A stretch of 30,568 nucleotides of DNA, taken from NCBI GenBank assembly GCA_025602905.1, contig JAHLKI010000080.1:1-30568 (forward strand), written 5' to 3'. This document shows, one piece after another, positions 9,413 to 19,289 of this stretch. Source of the DNA: Phlyctochytrium arcticum. Lineage: Eukaryota; Chytridiomycota; Chytridiomycetes; Chytridiales; Chytridiaceae. The translations under genes were made by a program, and so were the position numbers. Numbering within the stretch: the first letter of the stretch is position 1; every line of letters begins with the position of its first letter. The notes below the pieces were generated by a model. That model was not told where the DNA came from. It was given only the letters and a program-made list of their open reading frames with translations, and ran no database searches.

Positions 9413-9532
9413 GGTGAAGAGACAGGTGAAGAGACAGGTGAAGAGACAGGTGAAGAGACAGGTGAAGAGACAGGTGAAGAGACAGGTGAAGAGACAGGGG
9501 ACGAGACAGGTGCAGAAATAGGTGCAGAGACG
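9413..9532 (+). repeat. 12-bp coding minisatellite, ten units (GEET)
   Basis: Seven exact GGTGAAGAGACA units (Gly-Glu-Glu-Thr) are followed by three diverged units (GDET, GAEI, GAET). The array keeps the reading frame and sits exactly between the DDE-like region and the exonuclease motif FDCEW, so it acts as an acidic, flexible linker of variable length. Confidence 0.95.
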
Positions 9533-10111
9533 ATTGCAGTTGGATTTGACTGCGAGTGGTCATATGATCCCCGTACAGGTGTACAGGGTAAAGTCGCCAC
9601 CATACAAATTGCGACCAGTGAAGTTGTCTTGATTGTTCACCTCTCTCGTATCGGAACGATCCCCTCAAGCATGAAGCGATTGATTGCGGAAGCGCGTGTC
9701 ATCAAAGTAGGCAAAAATCTCGGTACTGACTTGGCAAAACTGGAAAGGGACTATGGCTTGCCTGTAAACCGTGGAACGTTGGAACTTGGTGCCTTTTGTG
9801 AACGTTTGAATGTAGTTTCGGATGGAAGGGTCGGCCTAGACATACTTTGCGCAACGGCTCTGCATCAAAGACTCCGCAAGCCAGATCCATTCGAATAAGT
9901 GAGGATTGGGACAATGAGAAACTGTCCGAACAGCAACTAACGTACGCCGCGAACGACGCGTATGCCAGTCTAATGATCTATACCAACGTGGTGAATTTGC
10001 CCAACATAAATGCGCAGCAGCTTCGTCCGGGCCTAGCTGTTGATATTGTGGCCAAGTACAACAAGAAGATGGTCTTCGCAACTGGAATCGTGGGACCTGC
10101 CGATGTCACAA
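9533..10111 (+). pseudogene. DEDDy 3'-5' exonuclease domain (RNase D / WRN-like) of the composite gene
   Basis: This domain degrades single strands from the 3' end using two metal ions. Exo I is AVGFDCEW (Asp and Glu at 9548-9556), Exo II is IKVGKNLGTDLAKL (about 9703-9745), and Exo III is LTYAANDAYASLMIY (about 9937-9981) with the Tyr-x3-Asp of the DEDDy class. All four acidic residues are therefore readable. Between Exo II and Exo III the frame shifts near 9880, where RKPDP passes into IRISEDWDNEKLSEQQL in the next frame. It resembles the WRN exonuclease more than bacterial RNase D by the KP..IR.S.DWD spacing. Without the indel the domain would look catalytically complete. Confidence 0.85.
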
Positions 10112-10201
10112 GATTACATGGAGTAAACTTAACCAAGACCCGCCAGGCTGTCAAGATCCATCAAATTTTTGTTCCAGCTGCCTTCATACCCCAATGTAAA
10201 G

Positions 10202-10265
10202 GTAAGCATGAGCCGTCTGCAATTAATGTTAGCGCGCGACATTGAAGTACGTTTCGTCCATTTAG
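10202..10265 (+). other. 64-bp intron in the composite exonuclease gene
   Basis: GTAAGC donor at 10202 and TTTAG acceptor ending at 10265. Splicing joins AAFIPQCK to EIAYGELDLP through a split Glu codon and changes the frame exactly as needed. Confidence 0.75.
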
Positions 10266-11222
10266 AAATTGCCTATGGTGAGCTTGACCTGCCATCACGT
10301 ACTGTCGTACCGACTACACAACTACGAGTCGCTGCGTCCCGCCCCATTGAGATCGTCCCTCCAACAAACATACGGGACCCGAGCGCTACCATAACCGTGA
10401 ATGCCGACAGCCAGCCGTCTTCTTTCGTTGAAGATAGCCTTGAAGATGCGTCAGCGGAAAATGTTTCGGGGATGACGAACTTGTCCGACCTACTTATGGG
10501 GGACGAGCAGTCGGAAACAGTTGAGCACCACGATGAAGGCAATCCGTTGGAAGACGTTGTTCTTGACGCAACTATTCTAGAAGCTGCCACCCAGATGCTG
10601 AGCGGGATGGAGACTGCTTCTGAACAATCGACACTCCCAACAAGAGTGCTCATGGATCCCTTCCATTTGATGAAAAGGATAGTCATTCCCGGACGGCACG
10701 GAATTTTAACGAGATTCATTCGAGCTTTGAGGGATGCAATGTTTGTGGTTGACGAAGATGACAAGCGTCATATGATAAGAGTTTATCTCGAACCACGGAA
10801 TCAAACGTGGGAACAGGTTCTGATCCAAAAACCTGCCTGGGTCAGGAAACGCGTCCGGCGGTACATTCCAAAGCCGGAAGTACTACTCCCACTAGTTAGG
10901 AAAGTGTTCTTGGCCTACGGTCTCATTCTCTGCAAAAAGCTGAAAAAGCCATTGTTCAACATGGAGGCATGGAAGAAGGCGAAGCTTGTCATCCGTGAAA
11001 TCTTCCTTGGTCATGTCTCCGACCCCGTTAACGTACCACTTTATTACAAAATGAAAATTGACAAGTTTTTTCTGACAAAGTATAGATGCATCCAAGGGAC
11101 AAACCTTTTGTAGGGCGGGGTTCATCAGTAAATAATTGCACGGTTCTCCGCATATCGGCCAAGTGTGCCATTTACGCATAGCCTATTGGCAGAATACGTT
11201 TGTAGACCCGATCAGAATGGAA

Positions 11223-11283
11223 GTCTCTCATTGGGGGTCCACCTCTACCAATCTCTTTACCACACTAAACGCGACGCTTTCAG
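11223..11283 (+). other. 61-bp intron near the 3' end of the composite gene
   Basis: GTCTCT donor at 11223 and CTTTCAG acceptor ending at 11283. Splicing joins ...DPIRME to VGTLNRSGKPWKWHYNLW in phase 0. The donor is weak, but the joined reading is coherent. Confidence 0.55.
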
Positions 11284-11589
11284 GTGGGAACTTTGAACAG
11301 ATCGGGCAAGCCATGGAAGTGGCACTACAACCTGTGGCTGATTGATTCGATACATTCCCTTTACCTGGAGTTGGAACATGTTCTGAAATTGCCCTGGCCA
11401 CCACTTCTTGAGAATTGGTGTAATCCAAACTACTACAAGCAAAGTCAAGAAACCTTCCTCATTTGTCCGCTAGGAACAAAGATGGCTGAAGTTCACCAGA
11501 TAGAACGTTTCCGTGAGCCAGAGTCAAACTTTTTCCGTCGATCTGAAGTGGCCCACCGGCAAAACTCTTGTTTTGCAATTTTTCCCTTT

Positions 11590-12676
11590 AGCACTAGAGA
11601 GGAAAAGAGGCGGTTCCTTGAATTCCTCAAGGAACGGCGCTTACCATGCTGATGACCTTGCCACCAACGGTAAACCCTGGACCAGAAATATCAAAAAGTC
11701 ATGGATTCAGTATTTCATGACCATAAATGACTCTGTTGTTCGTGCTCAAACCGGCAAATTCATGTGCAGCCTGGAGAAGGAGCTCTTGATTGAAAAAACA
11801 ATCGCCTTTCATCTGAGAGAACTTAAGCGTGGGTTCGAGTTGGGAGAGCGGGACAACAACCTGATCGAGAATGTTGATGAGACCCGTTTTGTTATTAATC
11901 TCGATAACAAGCGAACACTGAGCAAACGTGGAGATCAAGAAGTCAAGTATGCCGATGTTGTAGAATCCGAGTCGATGACGATGATTGTTCGTGTGGTTGG
12001 CGGCCGTTACGCCCGTATTGAAACACCTATGAAAGTGTTTCAGAATGCAGCTTCAAGACATCCAACCACTGGCGTACCTGATAATGTCATTGGCGCTTGC
12101 TAAAGGAGTGAGCCCAACGGCTGGTGCAACCAAAGAGTGTTTGAGCAATGGTTTTGGAAGCCAAGAGCATACCAGCCAGATCGCCATGACCGCCAAAGGG
12201 TCGTGTATGTTGACAACTGCAGTGGCCATAACATCACCGAAACTCTGATAACAACCCTGGCCAACCACAAGACCCTCCTGAAGTACCTTCCCTCTTGCGC
12301 GACTGACAAATGCCAACCGGCCAATTTGTTCATCATATCCAAGCTCAAGGATGCTTGGACCGACCGCTGGGAGACCAAGAGAATGCAGATGACCAGAGGC
12401 AACAAATGGAGCAACGGACCTCCAGGTCAGGGGATGGGTTCAGGAAAACTCAACAATCCTGGCAAATCGTACTTCTTGCAGTTGGCTGCCGATGTCGTGC
12501 GCGACGTCAATGCCCAACGGGACAGAAATGGCCTACCGAATGCCCGCAAGGTGATGATCACCTGCGGTATGGGCTTGAGTCTTGACAGAAGGTGGAAAGT
12601 GTCACAGCTCACTGCCAAACTTCAAGAGATTGTTTGCAAACACCCAGGGCACTTCGCTGGAGAGCCTTTTGACTAG
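11590..12676 (+). pseudogene. DDE superfamily transposase (pogo/DDE_1-like) with one in-frame stop
   Basis: Begins around ERKRGGSLNSSRNGAYHADD, then TGKFMCSLEKELLIEKT, IENVDETRFVINLDNKRTL (first catalytic Asp, about 11873), KYADVV, and after a TAA at 12101-12103 the same frame continues with RSEPNGWCNQRVFEQWF, RQRVVYVDNCSGHN (second Asp, about 12206), LKYLPSCATDKCQPANLFIISKLKDAWTD (third acidic region) and ends at the TAG at 12674-12676. No frameshift is seen from 11595 to the end, so one substitution separates it from a complete C-terminal frame. From memory this subfamily is abundant in oomycete genomes. The N-terminal DNA-binding domain is missing or merged with the exonuclease-family sequence upstream; both frames are plausible across 11513-11650. 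Confidence 0.8.
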
Positions 12677-12810
12677 GTGTAACCCCCTTATCCCCTTTGC
12701 TTATGTCATATTGAAAAAACAAATGTGTTCAAACCAGAAAATAATGCATTGGGAAAATACTTTCAAGTAGTCTGAAGTGGATCCAGGGGTGGTTAGGTGA
12801 GACTAATTCT

Positions 12811-13782
12811 TTGGAAGCAAGTTCAAGACTTATTACAGAAGGAATATACTGTATCCGCCATTCGAAAAGCCCATGGAGTGCCACGGTGGTTTTTGCGCCT
12901 AAGAAAGATGGGGGAATTCGAGTGTGTATGGATTACAGAGGTTTGAATCCGTTACCAAGCAAGATTGTACTCCTCTGCCCAACATTGCAGAGGTGCGGGA
13001 TCGTGTATAGAATGAAGTATTTTAGTTTGGTGGATGTTCGAGATGCGTACCACCAGTTATGGATTTGTTCAAGGGACATTGAAAAGACCGCCCTTCGTAC
13101 ATGCTTTGGTCATTTCGAATACATCGTTGTTCTTTTTGGTTCGACAAACACACCAGCCGCCTTTCAACATTTGATGAACAAAATTCTTGGGGACTTGTTT
13201 GACCAAGGAGTCATTTTGTACCTGGATGACATCTTGACTTCCTCAAAAACAAAGGCCAAACATACGCGCCTGGTGGATGAAGTACTTCAACAGCTACATT
13301 TGAATAGTCTGTTTGTCAAGGAGGCGAAGTGCCAGTGGGCCAGGAATGAAGTGGGATTTTGTGGCTACATTCTGAGCAACAAGGGCCTGAAATGTTCCTC
13401 ATGCAAACTTGAAGCTGTGAAACATTAACCACGTCCCTCCAATCACCGCAATTTTCAATCTTTCTTGGGACTCACAAACTACTTGATTGATTTTGTCAAT
13501 CAATATGCCACAATTGTATTACCTCTGTCAAACCTTCAGTCAGTTAAAACCCCATGGCGATGGCACACAGAAGAAGAGGCGGCGTTTCAAGCAATCAAGA
13601 CGGCCAACAAAAATGCCCCAATCCTGGCCACGTTTGACCCCAACAAAGAAACATATCTCTACACTGATGTATCCATTTTTGGTTACATTATCTTGCACAG
13701 CCTTCCGCCTTTCTCCAAAACCTGGTTGACCAGACCAGAGGGCATCCTCATCCCTCTGAATCAGGGTCCTCACAACCACTAA
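12811..13782 (+). pseudogene. Ty3/gypsy reverse transcriptase-RNase H fragment
   Basis: The RT fragment contains SPWSATVVFAPKKDGGIRVCMDYRGLN, FSLVDVRDAYHQLWI, GHFEYIVVLFGSTNTPAAFQHLMNK and GVILYLDDILTSS with an intact YLDD motif. After a stop and frame change near 13428-13465, LTNYLIDFVNQYA..LPLSNL, PWRWHTEEEAAFQAIK and ATFDPNKETYLYTDVS give the connection region and first RNase H Asp. No gag, protease, integrase or LTR was found around it, so it is a truncated piece, 5' and 3' deleted. It belongs to a different, more canonical lineage than the gypsy element at 22301-26857. Confidence 0.85.
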
Positions 13783-14625
13783 TTGGCGGCTCGGAAATGT
13801 GGCATGTGGCACAGCCATCACAATTTTACCAATTTTATGACAAGAAGGAAGTTGAATTTCTCAACAATACGTATGAGGCTGGCATAAGGAAAAAGGTTGG
13901 GGCAATGGAGTTGATGATTGAGAACTGGAATTGTGGGATTGCACTCGAAAAGCATTGAGATCTAGTGCTCTACACAACTAAGCAATGAGTCATACCACTG
14001 CCCAAAGGAGCTTGATACCGCACATGCCATTTTTGATATGCACAGCGCGGAACTGCCAGTCTAGCCTAAATGCCGCTTAGCATTTCCATAGTCTTTTCCC
14101 TCATTCTTTTCTTTCGAGACAATGATAGTGTATACAATGTCAGATTTAGCTCATGGCACTTCTCAGGGGTTCAGGGAGGAGTATGGGCTATCTCTCTTAT
14201 TAATTGTTTGCCTTGATTCAACTTCAAAAAAATGGACCGTCTCAACAAGGACGCAACTCCGGCGCATTAGCCAAAAAAACGTATTGTCAAATTCCGGATG
14301 CAATAAAAGGTAGAAAAGCCGGATACGCATATCAGCTATAATAAAATACTAATAGATGAAGCGGGTGTGGGTGCAAGGACCGAGAAAAACATCTGACGCC
14401 TTGTGTTTGCCATATTTCAACCGTCAAAAATTACTGAAAGCGCGAGACGCATTACGCGTCAAAGATTCAATTCAAGACAACAAACATAAACTACATAAAG
14501 ACTAATCCTAACTACGACTAAAAACCCAGTGTTGAAGAGATATCCGCGTGCAAAGAGGGCGACATCTATAAGATTCCGTTAGTTCAGCAAATCTGTCAAA
14601 GTTTGCTGCAAAGATCTCACATACC
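13783..14625. other. Gene-free interval
   Basis: About 840 bp between the gypsy fragment and the 3' end of the minus-strand gene. Short frames exist but none shows a recognisable motif. The sequence is fairly AT-rich from about 14300. No LTR, inverted repeat or RNA gene was identified. Confidence 0.5.
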
Positions 14626-17600
14626 TTAAAAATCTTCCATAAAATCAGCGGTAGTAACGTTTTCGTCATCGTCTCTCATCGCCAGGTCTGCATCCTCCGC
14701 TGGCATCGTGAGACTTGAAATCCACCAGACCATGGTCTCTTCACAGACCTTTGTTGTACGAGCGCGGCGCACTTGCAGGTTAAATGTTTTTGAAGCAGGG
14801 TGTTTAGCGAGAGAAAGTATTCTTGTTTGGGGGCGGCAGGCTTTTTGGCAGAGGTTTTATGGGTGGTGGTGTTGGTGACATTGGTGAGTGGCTTCTTTGC
14901 AGGCGGCTCGCGTCCTGAGGGGATTGAATGCGCTTTGTAATCTGTGATGGCAATGTGGGTGTTGAGTTTGAGTACCGGCACTTTCCACAAGCTGAATGGC
15001 AATAGTTTCTCAGAGAAAAAGCATACATGATCGACAGGTTGTTTCGCAAACGCTGCCTTTTGGCTGACCTTTTTTGACTTCTTGGCAGTACTGGAACCCT
15101 CTGCAACAAGAATGGGAGGAGGAGACTTGAGGAAGACCTTGTACACGGGAGCTGTTTCATCGAATGCCGCTTGCACACTCACCCGAGATGTGGGACCCAT
15201 GAGCCTTTCAAACATGGTGATGATGGCCGCCCCAACTTCAGCATTCCGTTGAGGTTGGTTGTCCTTGAGTTGAAGTGGGCTTGCTTCATTAAGGTTAAAT
15301 GAATGTGTGTACTGGGCCGTTGGGTCTTGCTCTTTCTCCTTCTTCTTCAGACAGGCCACCTCGGCCAAGAATGCTCTAGCAGACCGCTCCTGGGTGACGG
15401 ATACATACAAAGTCTTGATCACCGCTGCGTTTTCACTGCCATATGGTCGAATGGCGTCCCGAAGAAGAGAATTGAAGACTTCCAAGTCTTCGGAGCTGGC
15501 GACGGCAAGAAATGACTTCATTGCAGCTTTGGCATCAGCGGGACTTTTCTCAAATTGGTCCATCGTGGTCAGGATGAACAGGATGATGATAACGTAGTTC
15601 TTCTTGTTTAAACGGATGAACATTGGTAGCAAGCAGATAAGGACCTCTTTGTAAAGTTTGACATTGCCCGTGGCCAATGCAGCTGAAGCATCCAGTACCA
15701 GAGGCATGTCTTCATCAAAAAGGCGGATGAGGGATTCGATAAATACACGTTGGACATCGGTCCACTTGTCCTTCAGCGCCGCATGCATTTTGAACACCAG
15801 CTCCCTGGCCCCTTTCCAAGCTAGCAGCATGAGTGTGAGAATCATCACCCGTCTGATTGAATGAATCTTGACCGGGTCAATGACTGCATTTGGGAAGGCT
15901 GCGTGCCATAGGGGCATGATGACAGTGAACGCCCAACGCAGTAACGCTATTCTTTTGTAGTGAGTATGTAAACCTTAATCGCATTCCGACAAACATTGAA
16001 CTTACCAAGTTGTGCGTTTAAGGCTATGTGCATCATGTCCGGCCAAGGAAACACTCTTAGGCGCCATAATGTGGGGACTTTGGTAGAGAGCTTGCGTCCC
16101 AATGAAGCCAGCAATTGTTCTTTTGTGGGGTTCTCGGGACGTACTGGTGGTGGGTCTACCACATCGAGAGCCCAGATAACTTTAATATTGTTCCTCCGGA
16201 CATAGAAGTCTCCCACGAGCCACATGGCCTCGCTGTATCCTGCGGTGAAAGTCATAATGTCTTTGAAAAGTTTGGTGATGTCGGAGTTGCTGTTCATTGG
16301 ATAGTTCACCGCTTTGAAGACGTGGAATCCCTTGAGGGCCCTCGCATGGGTTGACATGCTGTAACTGTACAGCTTGCTGGAGTAGGCATCGTTCTTTTCG
16401 GCGCGCTCGATCCAGGTGTCATAGTAGGCTTCAGATGGGATGAAAATGGTATCGCCTTTGTAGGCATCAGCGTTGTTGAAAGGTACTACGGACACGACCT
16501 TGCTTGACCGCAACGTTCGTCCACGCACCGCATCCGACACTGATGACAGTGTTTTTGGGAGATGTTCCTGAAAGCCCTTAAGGTTGGCGTATTTTTCATG
16601 AAAGTTGATGCAGGGTTTTCCTTCCAACAGCGGCAACGGGGAGAGCGAATGTCTGCCTTTGACCTTGATGGGAACGCCTGGATGAAGCTGTGGACCCAGG
16701 TTAGCCTGAGTTTGAGACTTGGAGAATTTGCCTGCGTTTGCCGACCCGGGTGTTCCTTGAACATGAACGCGGTTGAAATTGTCAAACTTCAAGACTGAGA
16801 TTTCTCCTTTGGGTTTTGCTAGTTCTTCTTTGATGGCGGCAAGCTTCTCCAGAATTTGCTCGTTCATCTTTCGGTTGAATGTGCTTGGGGAATAGCAGAG
16901 GTTAAGTGATGAAAAGAACTCCTTGACCGAGTTGGAAGTCCCCATCAAGGGAGCCATCAACGCATCCTTGATGTAGTTGATTTTGCCAGACTTGTCTTGC
17001 AGGGCAGCATCCGTTAGTGTGGAGAATAGTACCATCCTTTTCTGCTTGGCTGATAACCTGGTTCGCCATTCCAAGTTATATCCCACAAAGAGAGCTTTCT
17101 TGGAAACCATCTTGTTGCACTTGTCTTCCAGGAGGTCCAAGAATTCTTCTATGTTGGTGGTGAAAGGGGCAGGCTTGTCAAAGACTTGTGCTCGGAGGAG
17201 GACAACACTGCCATGGAAACTACCAAGACTCCGTGTTGCAATGCCCGGTGCCGTAGCAGGAGTATGCAAATGGTTTGCGTAAGCTGTTCCGTGTCTTGAT
17301 TGTCCTGGGTGAGATCCACAAAGCCGAGGGAGAAGGGCTCTCCATCTGCTGCATTCGAGGGTGGGTTGTAGTCAGCCTTGAATACATTTGCATCACTGAA
17401 GGCTTTTTGAAGGCGTTGGAGACAAGCGTTGCAGTAGACCGCGGCAAAAGGGAGTTTAGAGGCAGCATCAAATTCGATATGTATGCCAGGATTGAGGAGG
17501 TGTAGGACCGTCTGACAACGTCTAGTATGGAAATATGGGCTTTCGTTGCAGCTACAAACGTCACATCCAGCGGCGTAACGCTTCTTGCCATTGGCAATCC

Positions 17601-17658
17601 TCTTGATTGCTGTTGAAGTTGTGGCAAAGCGACCACTTTTCCGCTTGCAGTTGGCCAT
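14626..17658 (-). CDS. Large two-exon gene, DUF6589-like, probably of mobile or repetitive origin
   Basis: Starts at the ATG at 17656-17658 (MANCKRKSGRFATTS). N-terminal Cys pairs (GCDVCSCN, then VYCNACLQRL) suggest a zinc-binding fold. The middle has ISVLKFDNFNRVH and later VIWALDVVDPPP and RVFPWPDMMHIALNAQL, and the second exon has LRWAFTVIMPLWHAAFP, GNVKLYKEVLICLLPMFIRLNKKNYV and a basic, Ser-rich tail. The DN motif, the FPWP..H segment and the LLP.F..N.KNY segment resemble DUF6589-type proteins, recalled from memory. An intron (15947-16005) joins the exons in phase. The frame changes between 17220 and 17269 and near 14800; past the latter, an acidic tail ending MPAEDADLAMRDDDENV..DFMEDF reaches the TAA at 14626. 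It may be slightly damaged or have missed introns. Confidence 0.6.
15947..16005 (-). other. 59-bp intron in the DUF6589-like gene
   Basis: On the minus strand the donor is GTAAGT (from 16005) and the acceptor AATAG (to 15947). Splicing joins MMHIALNAQL to ALLRWAFTVIMPLWH through a split Ala codon and removes the TAG stop in between. Confidence 0.8.
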
Positions 17659-17848
17659 TACTATAGTGAAGATTGTGAGCCAAATAAAAAGCAGAATGGC
17701 CTGAAAATGCAGGAGGCGACAGTACCTGATGTCGTGAAACCGAGAATCAAGCGCATCGGACCAACAAATGCCTACAAGATGGGGTGTATATAGGAGAAAA
17801 AACCGATGCCAAAATCACCTGATGCATTCAAAAAAATGGGTGCAACGG

Positions 17849-18265
17849 TCATTTGGGTGACTTGATGGCAATGAACACCTGGTAGGTCTTGTTCCAATAC
17901 ATCCTGCCCGCGAATCTCCGCTGCTGGTTGGGTTCGGACAGTTCAAATTTTTGGTGCGGCCATAGAAGCGGAGTTGGATGCGTAAGTTTCTGGACGCGCT
18001 CCCAAAACTCCGACCAGCACAGACCAACTGCGCAGTGTTTCCTTTTGGGCGAATCTGATTTAACCATAAAGGGCAGTTCCGCGCTGTGTTGATATGGGGC
18101 ACGTACGTTAACCCTGTAGGACAAATTGTGCACAGCCACAGTTCTAGACGGAGTTGCAGAGTTGATTCCGGTTGCTGGTTGCCTTCCGTTGTCCCTGACA
18201 ATCTTGACAACTTCAGCAGCGCAGATCACGCCCACACCTGAACGATGCTCAATAGAAACGATCTG
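17849..18265 (-). CDS. Unrecognised ORF, minus strand
   Basis: A frame of about 139 residues runs from PYQIVSIEHRSGVGVICAAE to FAGRMYWNKTYQVFIAIKSPK and stops at 17849. It has a beta-rich look with many aromatic and basic residues (RVNVRAPYQHSAELPFMV, LLWPHQKFELSE). I do not recognise a family. It has the same strand as the DUF6589-like gene and ends about 190 bp before that start, so it could be a neighbouring gene, an upstream exon set or a transposon remnant. There is an in-frame stop just before the PYQI segment and a splice acceptor-like CCAG next to it, so an upstream exon is possible. No ATG lies at its N-terminus except an internal one near 18233-18235. Confidence 0.35.
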   Translation of the reverse strand, partial: QIVSIEHRSGVGVICAAEVVKIVRDNGRQPATGINSATPSRTVAVHNLSYRVNVRAPYQHSAELPFMVKSDSPKRKHCAVGLCWSEFWERVQKLTHPTPLLWPHQKFELSEPNQQRRFAGRMYWNKTYQVFIAIKSPK

Positions 18266-18586
18266 GTATGGTTACGAGGTTTGCCAGCTCTATCCTTTGA
18301 CCATGTTGTTTTCCTGTGCTCTAAAACTGTGCTCAATGCACGTAGATACTTCTGGACCAGCGTTTGGAGCATGAGTACCCCAGGGAAGTAGCTACCAACG
18401 ACCCTGAGATGGAAGGTAGAAAACAGCATAGACAATGCTATACATCCAAGTGAACTTGAACCCTCAATGATAGATTTTCGGCCCGGTTTTGATGGGGAAG
18501 CCGCCGTCGCAACAGAAAGAACTCAGGAGCCAGGTTAGTATTGCCGATGTTGCTTTCAGTGACCGCATACAGCCACGCTTGCGCAG

Positions 18587-19289
18587 ATGGTCAGAACCTA
18601 TCATTTTTGCGACAACTACTGCTTGACCAATGACTACTTTGAAGCGCAATGCTTTCCAACCCAAGTAGCCGCTTTTGACCACTTAAGCAAAGTTGGTAAT
18701 GAAGTCTTCTTCTTTGCCAACGCTAAACCAAGGGACAATAAGTCAAAAACTGCAAACAATATTGCAACTATTTACGTTTAAATCTGCTGTCAAGGCCGTT
18801 ATAAACCATTCAAATTGGATGAACAGTCAAGAATCCGAGAGAAGAGAAGCTTCCGCAAAAATTGTACTTTCAAGTGCAGCATGCATTAAACATGATGATG
18901 AGGATGATTTCTGGTTCATTCAGACAAGCTGTCTCAATCATAATCATCTCCCGGAAGACGATATTTGAATTATTGGCTCTGTCCATGAATACATGCTAGC
19001 AGTTTGTATCATGTCCAAGGAATCCACCATCGACTACAAGTGGGTTATTGAGCAATTCAAGTCAACCCTTGGATCGCACGTCCCGCGAGTTTTTCTGACT
19101 GATGCTGACCAAGCGCTCATGTTGGCTGTAGACGAACTATTTCCGAATACTAAACATATTCTGTGCACTTGGTACATAGAGCAAAAGTTGCAAGAACGAA
19201 AAATCTTCATTCAAGTCAAGGCACTGAGTGGCAAAGCGCATCCCGCGTTGCCGGGACTAGTAAAGGGCTTGAATGAGCCGCTTGAATGA
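18587..19289 (+). pseudogene. MULE transposase with FAR1-like N-terminus, internally deleted
   Basis: The first part has FPTQVAAFDHLSKVGNEVFFF, and in the next frame SAAC..DDFWFIQTSCLNHNHLPEDD, a FAR1-type WRKY-GCM1 zinc-finger ending. After a TGA at 18966-18968 the same frame continues with EYMLAVCIMSKESTIDYKWVIEQFK, PRVFLTDADQALMLAV and LFPNTKHILCTWYIEQKL, the MULE transposase core with one catalytic Asp. About 150 residues that normally separate the two parts are missing, and the C-terminal end stops at 19289 before the SWIM region. It is therefore a deletion derivative. No terminal repeats or 9-bp duplications were recognised. Confidence 0.75.

Larger units (their letters stand above)
8137..11650 (+). 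pseudogene. Multi-exon DUF6729-like / DEDDy exonuclease composite gene, decayed
   Basis: The whole locus follows one gene family. The N-terminal part (8137-9075) has Cys pairs (CHCGHDL, then CDKRGKKSGCGKSF) and FPAVLT/RMGI/LLRELH segments that I associate from memory with DUF6729 proteins of repetitive fungal gene families. Next is a DDE-like VDDVPG/GYFEKAIPSLTQD segment across an intron, then a 12-bp minisatellite, an RNase D/WRN-type exonuclease (9533-10100), a linker, a DPFHLMKRI region (10650-11110) and a C-terminal HYNLWLIDSIHSLYLEL block. Three in-frame stops (8326, 8590, 8710), frameshifts near 9070 and 9880, and a TAG at 11111 within GTNLL.GGVHQ make it a pseudogene. Function is unknown; TE-like behaviour is inferred. 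Confidence 0.65.

Noticed and set aside
9413..9532. CRISPR-like array
   Set aside because: 12-bp units are contiguous, with no spacers, inside a coding frame.
9265..9668. Minus-strand frames rich in SPVS and HLSL repeats
   Set aside because: They are the complement of the GEET minisatellite and carry no other motif.
10273..10764. 163-codon minus-strand frame
   Set aside because: Antisense to the composite gene linker; Ser-rich composition is explained by the opposite strand.
14122..14313. 63-codon plus-strand frame
   Set aside because: Short, no motif, no plausible start context or neighbours.
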